Origin: Strongylocentrotus purpuratus
Lineage: Eukaryota; Echinodermata; Echinoidea; Camarodonta; Strongylocentrotidae
DNA length: 64,000 nucleotides
Assembly (NCBI RefSeq): GCF_000002235.5
Contig: NW_022145610.1
Span: 32,172,306-32,236,305, forward strand
Reading direction: 5' to 3'
This document shows, piece after piece, positions 20,901-35,852 of this stretch (positions within the stretch are counted from its first letter, which is position 1; each line of letters starts with the position of its first letter). The notes under the pieces are model-generated. The model was not told the DNA's origin and made no database searches. It was given only the letters and a program-made list of their open reading frames with translations. A program made the translations under genes and the position numbers.

Positions 20901-23900
20901 TTGAACTCAAATTAACCCGACGGATATTGATCTTAATCTTGATAAATATGAATGTAAAATTACTTTCCGTTATGAAGATATGATCATAAGTTGATTTTTA
21001 CAAAATGGCGCCTGGATGACGTCACGATGACTTTGAGTCTTTGAAAAGTCACGCAGTTCTAAGTTAGACTAAGATCTATCATCATTGAAAGATTCATAAC
21101 AATGGCTTCATTCAGTCTTGAGATATCCTGCGAACAAATTCGAGGAAGAATAATAATAAATAAATAACAATCTTGACGAAATCAAAAGGTGATACGTTGA
21201 CTTCGTTACGTATCACCTAATGATTCCTTCAAAATTTGCAATTTCAACTTTCGATCGAAAATTTTAACATGATCCCAACATCTGATTAAAAAACAAAGTC
21301 ACCCTTTTTTGTAGCCCATGGTCTCAGCTATAACATACCCCAATTTGGGAGAAAACAGAGCACACATAAGATAGATAGTGCTCATAGATGAATGCCATGT
21401 AGATTCATGATGTGAACGAAATTCACCTTCCATAGACATAACACGCAAATGACGAAAATTCTGACATGTGGCCTTTAATTGAATTTTGTACTATGATGAC
21501 CTCATTAAAATGAAACTTAGTGAAAAGTGATCTTGTAGAGAATTGCCTTATCTACAACATATCGACATTTCAAAGAGAATCGATGAATATTGAGAGAAAT
21601 ACACTACATTTTCCATAAATACAATGACGTCATAATATGCAATTTTGTATTTTTGACTTCCAAGGCCATTATGATGACGTTAAGATGTACTTAATGGCCA
21701 AATGAGATATGAAATCATACCTCCGACTCATACTCTATCTAAATATGACAAAAAAATTGGTAATCCCTATTCATCCCAATGGACTTTTCATAGGCATGTT
21801 TTTGCCCATATATGCAATGTATTACAAAAATCGCGCGTACGGACGGTTATCTTGAACAGACGCTCATTCCGTTTTTAATAGTGATAAAGAGATAAACTTG
21901 GTATCAAATTGTTCGGAAAATTATGAGGAATATCCTGTCAAAAGTTTTTGCGGAGGAATTATTTTTCGTTCGGCCGTGACGAACGAAAACGCGCAAAAAT
22001 GCGTGTTTTGCGCGATTTTTTATGAATGCTTATAATGGCCTGAAACGTATGCAAAAAAAATTTAAGACGATTTTGAGCAATTTAAAATTTTACGCGCGCA
22101 TTTTTGCGCGCGCCTACGCGTACGCGCATTTTTGCGCGCATTTATTGAACTCAAATTAACCCGACGGATATTGATCTTAATCTTGATAAATATGAATGTA
22201 AAATTACTTTCCGTTATGAAGATATGATCATAAGTTGATTTTTACAAAATGGCGCCTGGATGACGTCACGATGACTTTGAGTCTTTGAAAAGTCACGCAG
22301 TTCTAAGTTAGACTAAGATCTATCATCATTGAAAGATTCATAACAATGGCTTCATTCAGTCTTGAGATATCCTGCGAACAAATTCGAGGAAGAATAATAA
22401 TAAATAATAATAATAAATAAATAACAATCTTGACGAAATCAAAAGGTGATACGTTGACTTCGTTACGTATCACCTAATGATTCCTTCAAAATTTGCAATT
22501 TCAACTTTCGATCGAAAATTTTAACATGATCCCAACATCTGATTAAAAAACAAAGTCACCCTTTTTTGTAGCCCATGGTCTCAGCTATAACATACCCCAA
22601 TTTGGGAGAAAACAGAGCACACATAAGATAGATAGTGCTCATAGATGAATGCCATGTAGATTCATGATGTGAACGAAATTCACCTTCCATAGACATAACA
22701 CGCAAATGACGAAAATTCTGACATGTGGCCTTTAATTGAATTTTGTACTATGATGACCTCATTAAAATGAAACTTAGTGAAAAGTGATCTTGTAGAGAAT
22801 TGCCTTATCTACAACATATCGACATTTCAAAGAGAATCGATGAATATTGAGAGAAATACACTACATTTTCCATAAATACAATGACGTCATAATATGCAAT
22901 TTTGTATTTTTGACTTCCAAGGCCATTATGATGACGTTAAGATGTACTTAATGGCCAAATGAGATATGAAATCATACCTCCGACTCATACTCTATCTAAA
23001 TATGACAAAAAAATTGGTAATCCCTATTCATCCCAATGGACTTTTCATAGGCATGTTTTTGCCCATATATGCAATGTATTACAAAAATCGCGCGTACGGA
23101 CGGTTATCTTGAACAGACGCTCATTCCGTTTTTAATAGTGATAAAGAGATAAACTTGGTATCAAATTGTTCGGAAAATTATGAGGAATATCCTGTCAAAA
23201 GTTTTTGCGGAGGAATTATTTTTCGTTCGGCCGTGACGAACGAAAACGCGCAAAAATGCGTGTTTTGCGCGATTTTTTATGAATGCTTATAATGGCCTGA
23301 AACGTATGCAAAAAAAATTTAAGACGATTTTGAGCAATTTAAAATTTTACGCGCGCATTTTTGCGCGCGCCTACGCGTACGCGCATTTTTGCGCGCATTT
23401 ATTGAACTCAAATTAACCCGACGGATATTGATCTTAATCTTGATAAATATGAATGTAAAATTACTTTCCGTTATGAAGATATGATCATAAGTTGATTTTT
23501 ACAAAATGGCGCCTGGATGACGTCACGATGACTTTGAGTCTTTGAAAAGTCACGCAGTTCTAAGTTAGACTAAGATCTATCATCATTGAAAGATTCATAA
23601 CAATGGCTTCATTCAGTCTTGAGATATCCTGCGAACAAATTCGAGGAAGAATAATAATAAATAATAATAATAATAATAAATAAATAACAATCTTGACGAA
23701 ATCAAAAGGTGATACGTTGACTTCGTTACGTATCACCTAATAATAATAAATAAATAACAATCTTGACGAAATCAAAAGGTGATACGTTGACTTCGTTACG
23801 TATCACCTAATGATTCCTTCAAAATTTGCAATTTCAACTTTCGATCGAAAATTTTAACATGATCCCAACATCTGATTAAAAAACAAAGTCACCCTTTTTT

Positions 23901-26900
23901 GTAGCCCATGGTCTCAGCTATAACATACCCCAATTTGGGAGAAAACAGAGCACACATAAGATAGATAGTGCTCATAGATGAATGCCATGTAGATTCATGA
24001 TGTGAACGAAATTCACCTTCCATAGACATAACACGCAAATGACGAAAATTCTGACATGTGGCCTTTAATTGAATTTTGTACTATGATGACCTCATTAAAA
24101 TGAAACTTAGTGAAAAGTGATCTTGTAGAGAATTGCCTTATCTACAACATATCGACATTTCAAAGAGAATCGATGAATATTGAGAGAAATACACTACATT
24201 TTCCATAAATACAATGACGTCATAATATGCAATTTTGTATTTTTGACTTCCAAGGCCATTATGATGACGTTAAGATGTACTTAATGGCCAAATGAGATAT
24301 GAAATCATACCTCCGACTCATACTCTATCTAAATATGACAAAAAAATTGGTAATCCCTATTCATCCCAATGGACTTTTCATAGGCATGTTTTTGCCCATA
24401 TATGCAATGTATTACAAAAATCGCGCGTACGGACGGTTATCTTGAACAGACGCTCATTCCGTTTTTAATAGTGATAAAGAGATAAACTTGGTATCAAATT
24501 GTTCGGAAAATTATGAGGAATATCCTGTCAAAAGTTTTTGCGGAGGAATTATTTTTCGTTCGGCCGTGACGAACGAAAACGCGCAAAAATGCGTGTTTTG
24601 CGCGATTTTTTATGAATGCTTATAATGGCCTGAAACGTATGCAAAAAAAATTTAAGACGATTTTGAGCAATTTAAAATTTTACGCGCGCATTTTTGCGCG
24701 CGCCTACGCGTACGCGCATTTTTGCGCGCATTTATTGAACTCAAATTAACCCGACGGATATTGATCTTAATCTTGATAAATATGAATGTAAAATTACTTT
24801 CCGTTATGAAGATATGATCATAAGTTGATTTTTACAAAATGGCGCCTGGATGACGTCACGATGACTTTGAGTCTTTGAAAAGTCACGCAGTTCTAAGTTA
24901 GACTAAGATCTATCATCATTGAAAGATTCATAACAATGGCTTCATTCAGTCTTGAGATATCCTGCGAACAAATTCGAGGAAGAATAATAATAAATAATAA
25001 TAATAAATAAATAACAATCTTGACGAAATCAAAAGGTGATACGTTGACTTCGTTACGTATCACCTAATGATTCCTTCAAAATTTGCAATTTCAACTTTCG
25101 ATCGAAAATTTTAACATGATCCCAACATCTGATTAAAAAACAAAGTCACCCTTTTTTGTAGCCCATGGTCTCAGCTATAACATACCCCAATTTGGGAGAA
25201 AACAGAGCACACATAAGATAGATAGTGCTCATAGATGAATGCCATGTAGATTCATGATGTGAACGAAATTCACCTTCCATAGACATAACACGCAAATGAC
25301 GAAAATTCTGACATGTGGCCTTTAATTGAATTTTGTACTATGATGACCTCATTAAAATGAAACTTAGTGAAAAGTGATCTTGTAGAGAATTGCCTTATCT
25401 ACAACATATCGACATTTCAAAGAGAATCGATGAATATTGAGAGAAATACACTACATTTTCCATAAATACAATGACGTCATAATATGCAATTTTGTATTTT
25501 TGACTTCCAAGGCCATTATGATGACGTTAAGATGTACTTAATGGCCAAATGAGATATGAAATCATACCTCCGACTCATACTCTATCTAAATATGACAAAA
25601 AAATTGGTAATCCCTATTCATCCCAATGGACTTTTCATAGGCATGTTTTTGCCCATATATGCAATGTATTACAAAAATCGCGCGTACGGACGGTTATCTT
25701 GAACAGACGCTCATTCCGTTTTTAATAGTGATAAAGAGATAAACTTGGTATCAAATTGTTCGGAAAATTATGAGGAATATCCTGTCAAAAGTTTTTGCGG
25801 AGGAATTATTTTTCGTTCGGCCGTGACGAACGAAAACGCGCAAAAATGCGTGTTTTGCGCGATTTTTTATGAATGCTTATAATGGCCTGAAACGTATGCA
25901 AAAAAATTTAAGACGATTTTGAGCAATTTAAAATTTTACGCGCGCATTTTTGCGCGCGCCTACGCGTACGCGCATTTTTGCGCGCATTTATTGAACTCAA
26001 ATTAACCCGACGGATATTGATCTTAATCTTGATAAATATGAATGTAAAATTACTTTCCGTTATGAAGATATGATCATAAGTTGATTTTTACAAAATGGCG
26101 CCTGGATGACGTCACGATGACTTTGAGTCTTTGAAAAGTCACGCAGTTCTAAGTTAGACTAAGATCTATCATCATTGAAAGATTCATAACAATGGCTTCA
26201 TTCAGTCTTGAGATATCCTGCGAACAAATTCGAGGAAGAATAATAATAAATAATAATAATAAATAAATAACAATCTTGACGAAATCAAAAGGTGATACGT
26301 TGACTTCGTTACGTATCACCTAATGATTCCTTCAAAATTTGCAATTTCAACTTTCGATCGAAAATTTTAACATGATCCCAACATCTGATTAAAAAACAAA
26401 GTCACCCTTTTTTGTAGCCCATGGTCTCAGCTATAACATACCCCAATTTGGGAGAAAACAGAGCACACATAAGATAGATAGTGCTCATAGATGAATGCCA
26501 TGTAGATTCATGATGTGAACGAAATTCACCTTCCATAGACATAACACGCAAATGACGAAAATTCTGACATGTGGCCTTTAATTGAATTTTGTACTATGAT
26601 GACCTCATTAAAATGAAACTTAGTGAAAAGTGATCTTGTAGAGAATTGCCTTATCTACAACATATCGACATTTCAAAGAGAATCGATGAATATTGAGAGA
26701 AATACACTACATTTTCCATAAATACAATGACGTCATAATATGCAATTTTGTATTTTTGACTTCCAAGGCCATTATGATGACGTTAAGATGTACTTAATGG
26801 CCAAATGAGATATGAAATCATACCTCCGACTCATACTCTATCTAAATATGACAAAAAAATTGGTAATCCCTATTCATCCCAATGGACTTTTCATAGGCAT

Positions 26901-29900
26901 GTTTTTGCCCATATATGCAATGTATTACAAAAATCGCGCGTACGGACGGTTATCTTGAACAGACGCTCATTCCGTTTTTAATAGTGATAAAGAGATAAAC
27001 TTGGTATCAAATTGTTCGGAAAATTATGAGGAATATCCTGTCAAAAGTTTTTGCGGAGGAATTATTTTTCGTTCGGCCGTGACGAACGAAAACGCGCAAA
27101 AATGCGTGTTTTGCGCGATTTTTTATGAATGCTTATAATGGCCTGAAACGTATGCAAAAAAAATTTAAGACGATTTTGAGCAATTTAAAATTTTACGCGC
27201 GCATTTTTGCGCGCGCCTACGCGTACGCGCATTTTTGCGCGCATTTATTGAACTCAAATTAACCCGACGGATATTGATCTTAATCTTGATAAATATGAAT
27301 GTAAAATTACTTTCCGTTATGAAGATATGATCATAAGTTGATTTTTACAAAATGGCGCCTGGATGACGTCACGATGACTTTGAGTCTTTGAAAAGTCACG
27401 CAGTTCTAAGTTAGACTAAGATCTATCATCATTGAAAGATTCATAACAATGGCTTCATTCAGTCTTGAGATATCCTGCGAACAAATTCGAGGAAGAATAA
27501 TAATAAATAATAATAATAAATAAATAACAATCTTGACGAAATCAAAAGGTGATACGTTGACTTCGTTACGTATCACCTAATGATTCCTTCAAAATTTGCA
27601 ATTTCAACTTTCGATCGAAAATTTTAACATGATCCCAACATCTGATTAAAAAACAAAGTCACCCTTTTTTGTAGCCCATGGTCTCAGCTATAACATACCC
27701 CAATTTGGGAGAAAACAGAGCACACATAAGATAGATAGTGCTCATAGATGAATGCCATGTAGATTCATGATGTGAACGAAATTCACCTTCCATAGACATA
27801 ACACGCAAATGACGAAAATTCTGACATGTGGCCTTTAATTGAATTTTGTACTATGATGACCTCATTAAAATGAAACTTAGTGAAAAGTGATCTTGTAGAG
27901 AATTGCCTTATCTACAACATATCGACATTTCAAAGAGAATCGATGAATATTGAGAGAAATACACTACATTTTCCATAAATACAATGACGTCATAATATGC
28001 AATTTTGTATTTTTGACTTCCAAGGCCATTATGATGACGTTAAGATGTACTTAATGGCCAAATGAGATATGAAATCATACCTCCGACTCATACTCTATCT
28101 AAATATGACAAAAAAATTGGTAATCCCTATTCATCCCAATGGACTTTTCATAGGCATGTTTTTGCCCATATATGCAATGTATTACAAAAATCGCGCGTAC
28201 GGACGGTTATCTTGAACAGACGCTCATTCCGTTTTTAATAGTGATAAAGAGATAAACTTGGTATCAAATTGTTCGGAAAATTATGAGGAATATCCTGTCA
28301 AAAGTTTTTGCGGAGGAATTATTTTTCGTTCGGCCGTGACGAACGAAAACGCGCAAAAATGCGTGTTTTGCGCGATTTTTTATGAATGCTTATAATGGCC
28401 TGAAACGTATGCAAAAAAAATTTAAGACGATTTTGAGCAATTTAAAATTTTACGCGCGCATTTTTGCGCGCGCCTACGCGTACGCGCATTTTTGCGCGCA
28501 TTTATTGAACTCAAATTAACCCGACGGATATTGATCTTAATCTTGATAAATATGAATGTAAAATTACTTTCCGTTATGAAGATATGATCATAAGTTGATT
28601 TTTACAAAATGGCGCCTGGATGACGTCACGATGACTTTGAGTCTTTGAAAAGTCACGCAGTTCTAAGTTAGACTAAGATCTATCATCATTGAAAGATTCA
28701 TAACAATGGCTTCATTCAGTCTTGAGATATCCTGCGAACAAATTCGAGGAAGAATAATAATAAATAATAATAATAAATAAATAACAATCTTGACGAAATC
28801 AAAAGGTGATACGTTGACTTCGTTACGTATCACCTAATGATTCCTTCAAAATTTGCAATTTCAACTTTCGATCGAAAATTTTAACATGATCCCAACATCT
28901 GATTAAAAAACAAAGTCACCCTTTTTTGTAGCCCATGGTCTCAGCTATAACATACCCCAATTTGGGAGAAAACAGAGCACACATAAGATAGATAGTGCTC
29001 ATAGATGAATGCCATGTAGATTCATGATGTGAACGAAATTCACCTTCCATAGACATAACACGCAAATGACGAAAATTCTGACATGTGGCCTTTAATTGAA
29101 TTTTGTACTATGATGACCTCATTAAAATGAAACTTAGTGAAAAGTGATCTTGTAGAGAATTGCCTTATCTACAACATATCGACATTTCAAAGAGAATCGA
29201 TGAATATTGAGAGAAATACACTACATTTTCCATAAATACAATGACGTCATAATATGCAATTTTGTATTTTTGACTTCCAAGGCCATTATGATGACGTTAA
29301 GATGTACTTAATGGCCAAATGAGATATGAAATCATACCTCCGACTCATACTCTATCTAAATATGACAAAAAAATTGGTAATCCCTATTCATCCCAATGGA
29401 CTTTTCATAGGCATGTTTTTGCCCATATATGCAATGTATTACAAAAATCGCGCGTACGGACGGTTATCTTGAACAGACGCTCATTCCGTTTTTAATAGTG
29501 ATAAAGAGATAAACTTGGTATCAAATTGTTCGGAAAATTATGAGGAATATCCTGTCAAAAGTTTTTGCGGAGGAATTATTTTTCGTTCGGCCGTGACGAA
29601 CGAAAACGCGCAAAAATGCGTGTTTTGCGCGATTTTTTATGAATGCTTATAATGGCCTGAAACGTATGCAAAAAAAATTTAAGACGATTTTGAGCAATTT
29701 AAAATTTTACGCGCGCATTTTTGCGCGCGCCTACGCGTACGCGCATTTTTGCGCGCATTTATTGAACTCAAATTAACCCGACGGATATTGATCTTAATCT
29801 TGATAAATATGAATGTAAAATTACTTTCCGTTATGAAGATATGATCATAAGTTGATTTTTACAAAATGGCGCCTGGATGACGTCACGATGACTTTGAGTC

Positions 29901-31279
29901 TTTGAAAAGTCACGCAGTTCTAAGTTAGACTAAGATCTATCATCATTGAAAGATTCATAACAATGGCTTCATTCAGTCTTGAGATATCCTGCGAACAAAT
30001 TCGAGGAAGAATAATAATAAATAATAATAATAAATAAATAACAATCTTGACGAAATCAAAAGGTGATACGTTGACTTCGTTACGTATCACCTAATGATTC
30101 CTTCAAAATTTGCAATTTCAACTTTCGATCGAAAATTTTAACATGATCCCAACATCTGATTAAAAAACAAAGTCACCCTTTTTGTAGCCCATGGTCTCAG
30201 CTATAACATACCCCAATTTGGGAGAAAACAGAGCACACATAAGATAGATAGTGCTCATAGATGAATGCCATGTAGATTCATGATGTGAACGAAATTCACC
30301 TTCCATAGACATAACACGCAAATGACGAAAATTCTGACATGTGGCCTTTAATTGAATTTTGTACTATGATGACCTCATTAAAATGAAACTTAGTGAAAAG
30401 TGATCTTGTAGAGAATTGCCTTATCTACAACATATCGACATTTCAAAGAGAATCGATGAATATTGAGAGAAATACACTCCATTTTCCATAAATACAATGA
30501 CGTCATAATATGCAATTTTGTATTTTTGACTTCCAAGGCCATTATGATGACGTTAAGATGTACTTAATGGCCAAATGAGATATGAAATCATACCTCCGAC
30601 TCATACTCTATCTAAATATGACAAAAAAATTGGTAATCCCTATTCATCCCAATGGACTTTTCATAGGCATGTTTTTGCCCATATATGCAATGTATTACAA
30701 AAATCGCGCGTACGGACGGTTATCTTGAACAGACGCTCATTCCGTTTTTAATAGTGATAAAGAGATAAACTTGGTATCAAATTGTTCGGAAAATTATGAG
30801 GAATATCGTGTCAAAAGTTTTTGCGGAGGAATTATTTTTCGTTCGGCCGTGACGAACGAAAACGCGCAAAAATGCGTGTTTTGCGCGATTTTTTATGAAT
30901 GCTTATAATGGCCTGAAACGTATGCAAAAAAAATTTAAGACGATTTAGAGCATTTTAAATTTTACGCGCGCATTTTTGCGCGCGCCTACGCGTACGCGCA
31001 TTTTTGCGCGCATTTATTGAACTCAAATTAACCCGACGGATATTGATCTTAATCTTGATAAATATGAATGTAAAATTACTTTCCGTTATGAAGATATGAT
31101 CATAAGTTGATTTTTACAAAATGGCGCCTGGATGACGTCACGATGACTTTGAGTCTTTGAAAAGTCACGCAGTTCTAAGTTAGACTAAGATCTATCATCA
31201 TTGAAAGATTCATAACAATGGCTTCATTCAGTCTTGAGATATCCTGCGAACAAATTCGAGGAAGAATAATAATAAATAA
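14911..31279 (+). repeat. Tandem array of 13 near-identical ~1.25-kb Y modules
   Basis: Units begin at the hairpin AGGTGATACGTTGACTTCG at 14911, 16211, 17455, 18699, 19943, 21187, 22444, 23777, 25034, 26290, 27547, 28804 and 30061. The usual period is 1244 bp in the first part and 1257 bp later; the difference is in the AATAAT linker. Each unit has an AT-rich body, two intact TGACGTCA palindromes, the CpG block with GCGCGCGCCTACGCGTACGC and the conserved AAAATGGCGCCTGGATGACG. Units differ at only a handful of sites. No ORF is long or conserved enough to suggest a protein. Confidence 0.95.
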
Positions 31280-33333
31280 CTAGACTTTAATTCGTCACTT
31301 AGACGAATTAGGTGATACGTATGATAATGGTTTACATAACGAATAATGCATTACACGATATATTATTTTGTAAAATGCTTCTCCCATTCATATGCTTCTC
31401 CCATTATGATCTATTCATATGTCAAGATTAAATTGTGTCTCCTTGATCATGATGGATCTAGGGAAGATAGATTGAAACAATATATGACCTTTGACCCTGT
31501 GCAGTAACCAGTTACACATTTGACTCTAATTTACATCATGAAGAACACCTTTTGACGATTTTATCTTATTCAAAGAAATGAAAATGTAATTGATAAATGA
31601 TTAGCATCATTATGATAATGATGACTGTGATGATCATGATCATGATCATGAGCGCGATCATGACATCTTATTGAAAAAATGAGGGTCGATTTAGATAGCA
31701 TATAATCTCAGCTACAACATACTCAAAAATCAACAAAATCCAAGCCGAAATAACGGCGATATTGCTCGCAAAAGAAAGGAATGTAGACTCCAGATTTGAG
31801 AAAAAGTCATTTCCCATAGGGATTACACGCAAAAAGTAATGGATTAAGTGAAAATAGGGTAATAATAAAGTAAAAAGGGTTATTTATGACATTATTTGCG
31901 AATCTACGTGTTTAAATAATCAAAGGAGATGGTACAGTGAAGGTCAAAAGGAAAAAAAGTGAAGAAAAAAAGTGTTGGAGACACCCGGACTCGAACCAGG
32001 GATCTCGAGGTTGGAAGTCAAGTGCGTTACCGATATACCAAAACATCTCCCATAGCGATTACACGTAAACAGGAAATGGAATTCAGAAATCCTACTTTGC
32101 AAGTGAAATATGAGCATGATCCCGGCATCTAATCGAAAAATAAAGGGCACACTTATGATAGCTCATTGTCTCAGCTACAACATATCCGAAGCTCAGCGAA
32201 AACGAAGCTAAAACGAAGGAGATTTTGCTCGCGAAAGACAGGAGTGTAGAATCCAGTTTTGAGAAAAAGTCATGTCCCATAGAGAATACACGCAAAATGC
32301 GAAAAATTGACATGCCTCCTTTAATCGCAAAAATACACCATGATACTTTTGTCAAAAATAAAAATTGTGAACATTACATTTGTAGAAAATTGTCTCAGCT
32401 AGAACATATCAAAATTTAAAAGAAAATTGATCCATATTAACAGAGATACAATCAATTTTCCAAAAATATGCTGACGTCATAATATGCAAATTAAAATTTT
32501 AAGTTTGGAGGCTATTATGATGACGTCATGAGTTAATTGAGGATCAAATGAGACATGAAATCATATCTCCGACTCATAATCTATCCAATTATGAAAAAAT
32601 ATTAGGAGTTTCTATCTATTCTAAAGAGTTACAATGAATTTTATATAGGCATGTTTTTGCCCATGTATTGTGGATAAAGATAACGCAAATCCGCGCGTGC
32701 TGTCAACTTTGACGGACGCTCATTGCGTTAATAAAAGGTGAACAAATTATCAAAATGCTTGGAAAAATGTACCAAATATGATGACAGAAAAAAATCGGCG
32801 ATTCTATGTTGCAAAATGCCAGTACGCGCGAAAACGCGCGCGCATGCGCGTGTGCGTAATTTTTTTATCAAATGCTCCATATGGCCTGAAACGTATGCAA
32901 AAAAAATTTGGGATAATTTAGAGCATTTTTTATTTTGCGCGCGCGTAAACGCGCGGACGAACGCGCACGCGCGCATTTACGCACGTTTATTGACCTGAAA
33001 TTGACCGGACGGATATTGATCTTAATCATGATAAATATGAATGAAAAATTACTATTCGTTATAAAGATATGATCATTAGTTGATTTTCACAAAATGGCGC
33101 CTGGATGACGTCACGATGACTTTGAGTCTTTGAAAATTCACGCAGTTCTAAGTTAGACTAAGATCTATCATCATTGAAAGATTCATAACAATGGCTTCGT
33201 TCAGTCTTGAGATATCCTGCGAACAAAATCGAGGAAGAATAATAGGAATAATAATAAAAATCTTGACGAAATCAATAGGTGATACGTAGACTTCGTTACG
33301 TATCACCTAAATAACAATCTTGACGAAATCAAA
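31280..33333 (+). repeat. X module 2
   Basis: A close copy of 12778-14910 in the same orientation, with the same CTAG/AATTCGTC start, GATCAT tract (about 31620-31665), tRNA-like block (31977) and CpG block (about 32820-32980). It directly follows the last Y unit and is followed by two more Y units, which shows the X-plus-Y higher-order pattern. One hairpin of the 'gtagacttcgttac' variety lies at about 33277-33309. Confidence 0.85.
31977..32050 (-). other. tRNA-like block (copy 3) with Pol III boxes
   Basis: Identical in structure to the copy at 13477-13550: TGGTATATCGG A-box-like, GGTTCGAGTCC B box, 74 nt between the paired ends. Confidence 0.6.
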
Positions 33334-35852
33334 AGGTGATACGTTGACTTCGTTACGTATCACCTAATGATTCCTTCAAAATTTGCAATTTCAACTTTCG
33401 ATCGAAAATTTTAACATGATCCCAACATCTGATTAAAAAACAAAGTCACCCTTTTTGTAGCCCATGGTCTCAGCTATAACATACCCCAATTTGGGAGAAA
33501 ACAGAGCACACATAAGATAGATAGTGCTCATAGATGAATGCCATGTAGATTCATGATGTGAACGAAATTCACCTTCCATAGACATAACACGCAAATGACG
33601 AAAATTCTGACATGTGGCCTTTAATTGAATTTTGTACTATGATGACCTCATTAAAATGAAACTTAGTGAAAAGTGATCTTGTAGAGAATTGCCTTATCTA
33701 CAACATATCGACATTTCAAAGAGAATCGATGAATATTGAGAGAAATACACTCCATTTTCCATAAATACAATGACGTCATAATATGCAATTTTGTATTTTT
33801 GACTTCCAAGGCCATTATGATGACGTTAAGATGTACTTAATGGCCAAATGAGATATGAAATCATACCTCCGACTCATACTCTATCTAAATATGACAAAAA
33901 AATTGGTAATCCCTATTCATCCCAATGGACTTTTCATAGGCATGTTTTTGCCCATATATGCAATGTATTACAAAAATCGCGCGTACGGACGGTTATCTTG
34001 AACAGACGCTCATTCCGTTTTAATAGTGATAAAGAGATAAACTTGGTATCAAATTGTTCGGAAAATTATGAGGAATATCGTGTCAAAAGTTTTTGCGGAG
34101 GAATTATTTTTCGTTCGGCCGTGACGAACGAAAACGCGCAAAAATGCGTGTTTTGCGCGATTTTTTATGAATGCTTATAATGGCCTGAAACGTATGCAAA
34201 AAAAATTTAAGACGATTTTGAGCAATTTAAAATTTTACGCGCGCATTTTTGCGCGCGCCTACGCGTACGCGCATTTTTGCGCGCATTTATTGAACTCAAA
34301 TTAACCCGACGGATATTGATCTTAATCTTGATAAATATGAATGTAAAATTACTTTCCGTTATGAAGATATGATCATAAGTTGATTTTTACAAAATGGCGC
34401 CTGGATGACGTCACGATGACTTTGAGTCTTTGAAAAGTCACGCAGTTCTAAGTTAGACTAAGATCTATCATCATTGAAAGATTCATAACAATGGCTTCAT
34501 TCAGTCTTGAGATATCCTGCGAACAAATTCGAGGAAGAATAATAATAAATAAATAACAATCTTGACGAAATCAAAAGGTGATACGTTGACTTCGTTACGT
34601 ATCACCTAATGATTCCTTCAAAATTTGCAATTTCAACTTTCGATCGAAAATTTTAACATGATCCCAACATCTGATTAAAAAACAAAGTCACCCTTTTTGT
34701 AGCCCATGGTCTCAGCTATAACATACCCCAATTTGGGAGAGAAAACAGAGCACACATAAGATAGATAGTGCTCATAGATGAATGCCATGTAGATTCATGA
34801 TGTGAACGAAATTCACCTTCCATAGACATAACACGCAAATGACGAAAATTCTGACATGTGGCCTTTAATTGAATTTTGTACTATGATGACCTCATTAAAA
34901 TGAAACTTAGTGAAAAGTGATCTTGTAGAGAATTGCCTTATCTACAACATATCGACATTTCAAAGAGAATCGATGAATATTGAGAGAAATACACTCCATT
35001 TTCCATAAATACAATGACGTCATAATATGCAATTTTGTATTTTTGACTTCCAAGGCCATTATGATGACGTTAAGATGTACTTAATGGCCAAATGAGATAT
35101 GAAATCATACCTCCGACTCATACTCTATCTAAATATGACAAAAAAATTGGTAATCCCTATTCATCCCAATGGACTTTTCATAGGCATGTTTTTGCCCATA
35201 TATGCAATGTATTACAAAAATCGCGCGTACGGACGGTTATCTTGAACAGACGCTCATTCCGTTTTTAATAGTGATAAAGAGATAAACTTGGTATCAAATT
35301 GTTCGGAAAATTATGAGGAATATCGTGTCAAAAGTTTTTGCGGAGGAATTATTTTTCGTTCGGCCGTGACGAACGAAAACGCGCAAAAATGCGTGTTTTG
35401 CGCGATTTTTTATGAATGCTTATAATGGCCTGAAACGTATGCAAAAAAAATTTAAGACGATTTTGAGCAATTTAAAATTTTACGCGCGCATTTTTGCGCG
35501 CGCCTACGCGTACGCGCATTTTTGCGCGCATTTATTGAACTCAAATTAACCCGACGGATATTGATCTTAATCTTGATAAATATGAATGTAAAATTACTTT
35601 CCGTTATGAAGATATGATCATAAGTTGATTTTTACAAAATGGCGCCTGGATGACGTCACGATGACTTTGAGTCTTTGAAAAGTCACGCAGTTCTAAGTTA
35701 GACTAAGATCTATCATCATTGAAAGATTCATAACAATGGCTTCATTCAGTCTTGAGATATCCTGCGAACAAATTCGAGGAAGAATAATAATAAATAAATA
35801 ACAATCTTGACGAAATCAAAAGGTGATACGTTGACTTCGTTACGTATCACCT
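33334..35852 (+). repeat. Two further Y modules plus terminal hairpin
   Basis: Units start at 33334 and 34576 (periods 1242 and 1245 bp). A third hairpin at 35821-35852 is followed at once by the CTAG of X module 3. They carry the 'cactcc' and 'atatcgtgtc' variants that mark the first and last Y units of the main array. Confidence 0.9.

Noticed and set aside
14911-31279. Centromeric satellite
   Set aside because: The array is tandem and homogeneous, but nothing in the sequence (CENP-B box or known centromere repeat) supports that role, and it is interleaved with transposon-like ends.
33848-34180. 110-codon plus-strand ORF inside a Y module
   Set aside because: It is open only because this unit has one T fewer in a T run than its neighbours. 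The other 14 Y units break it.
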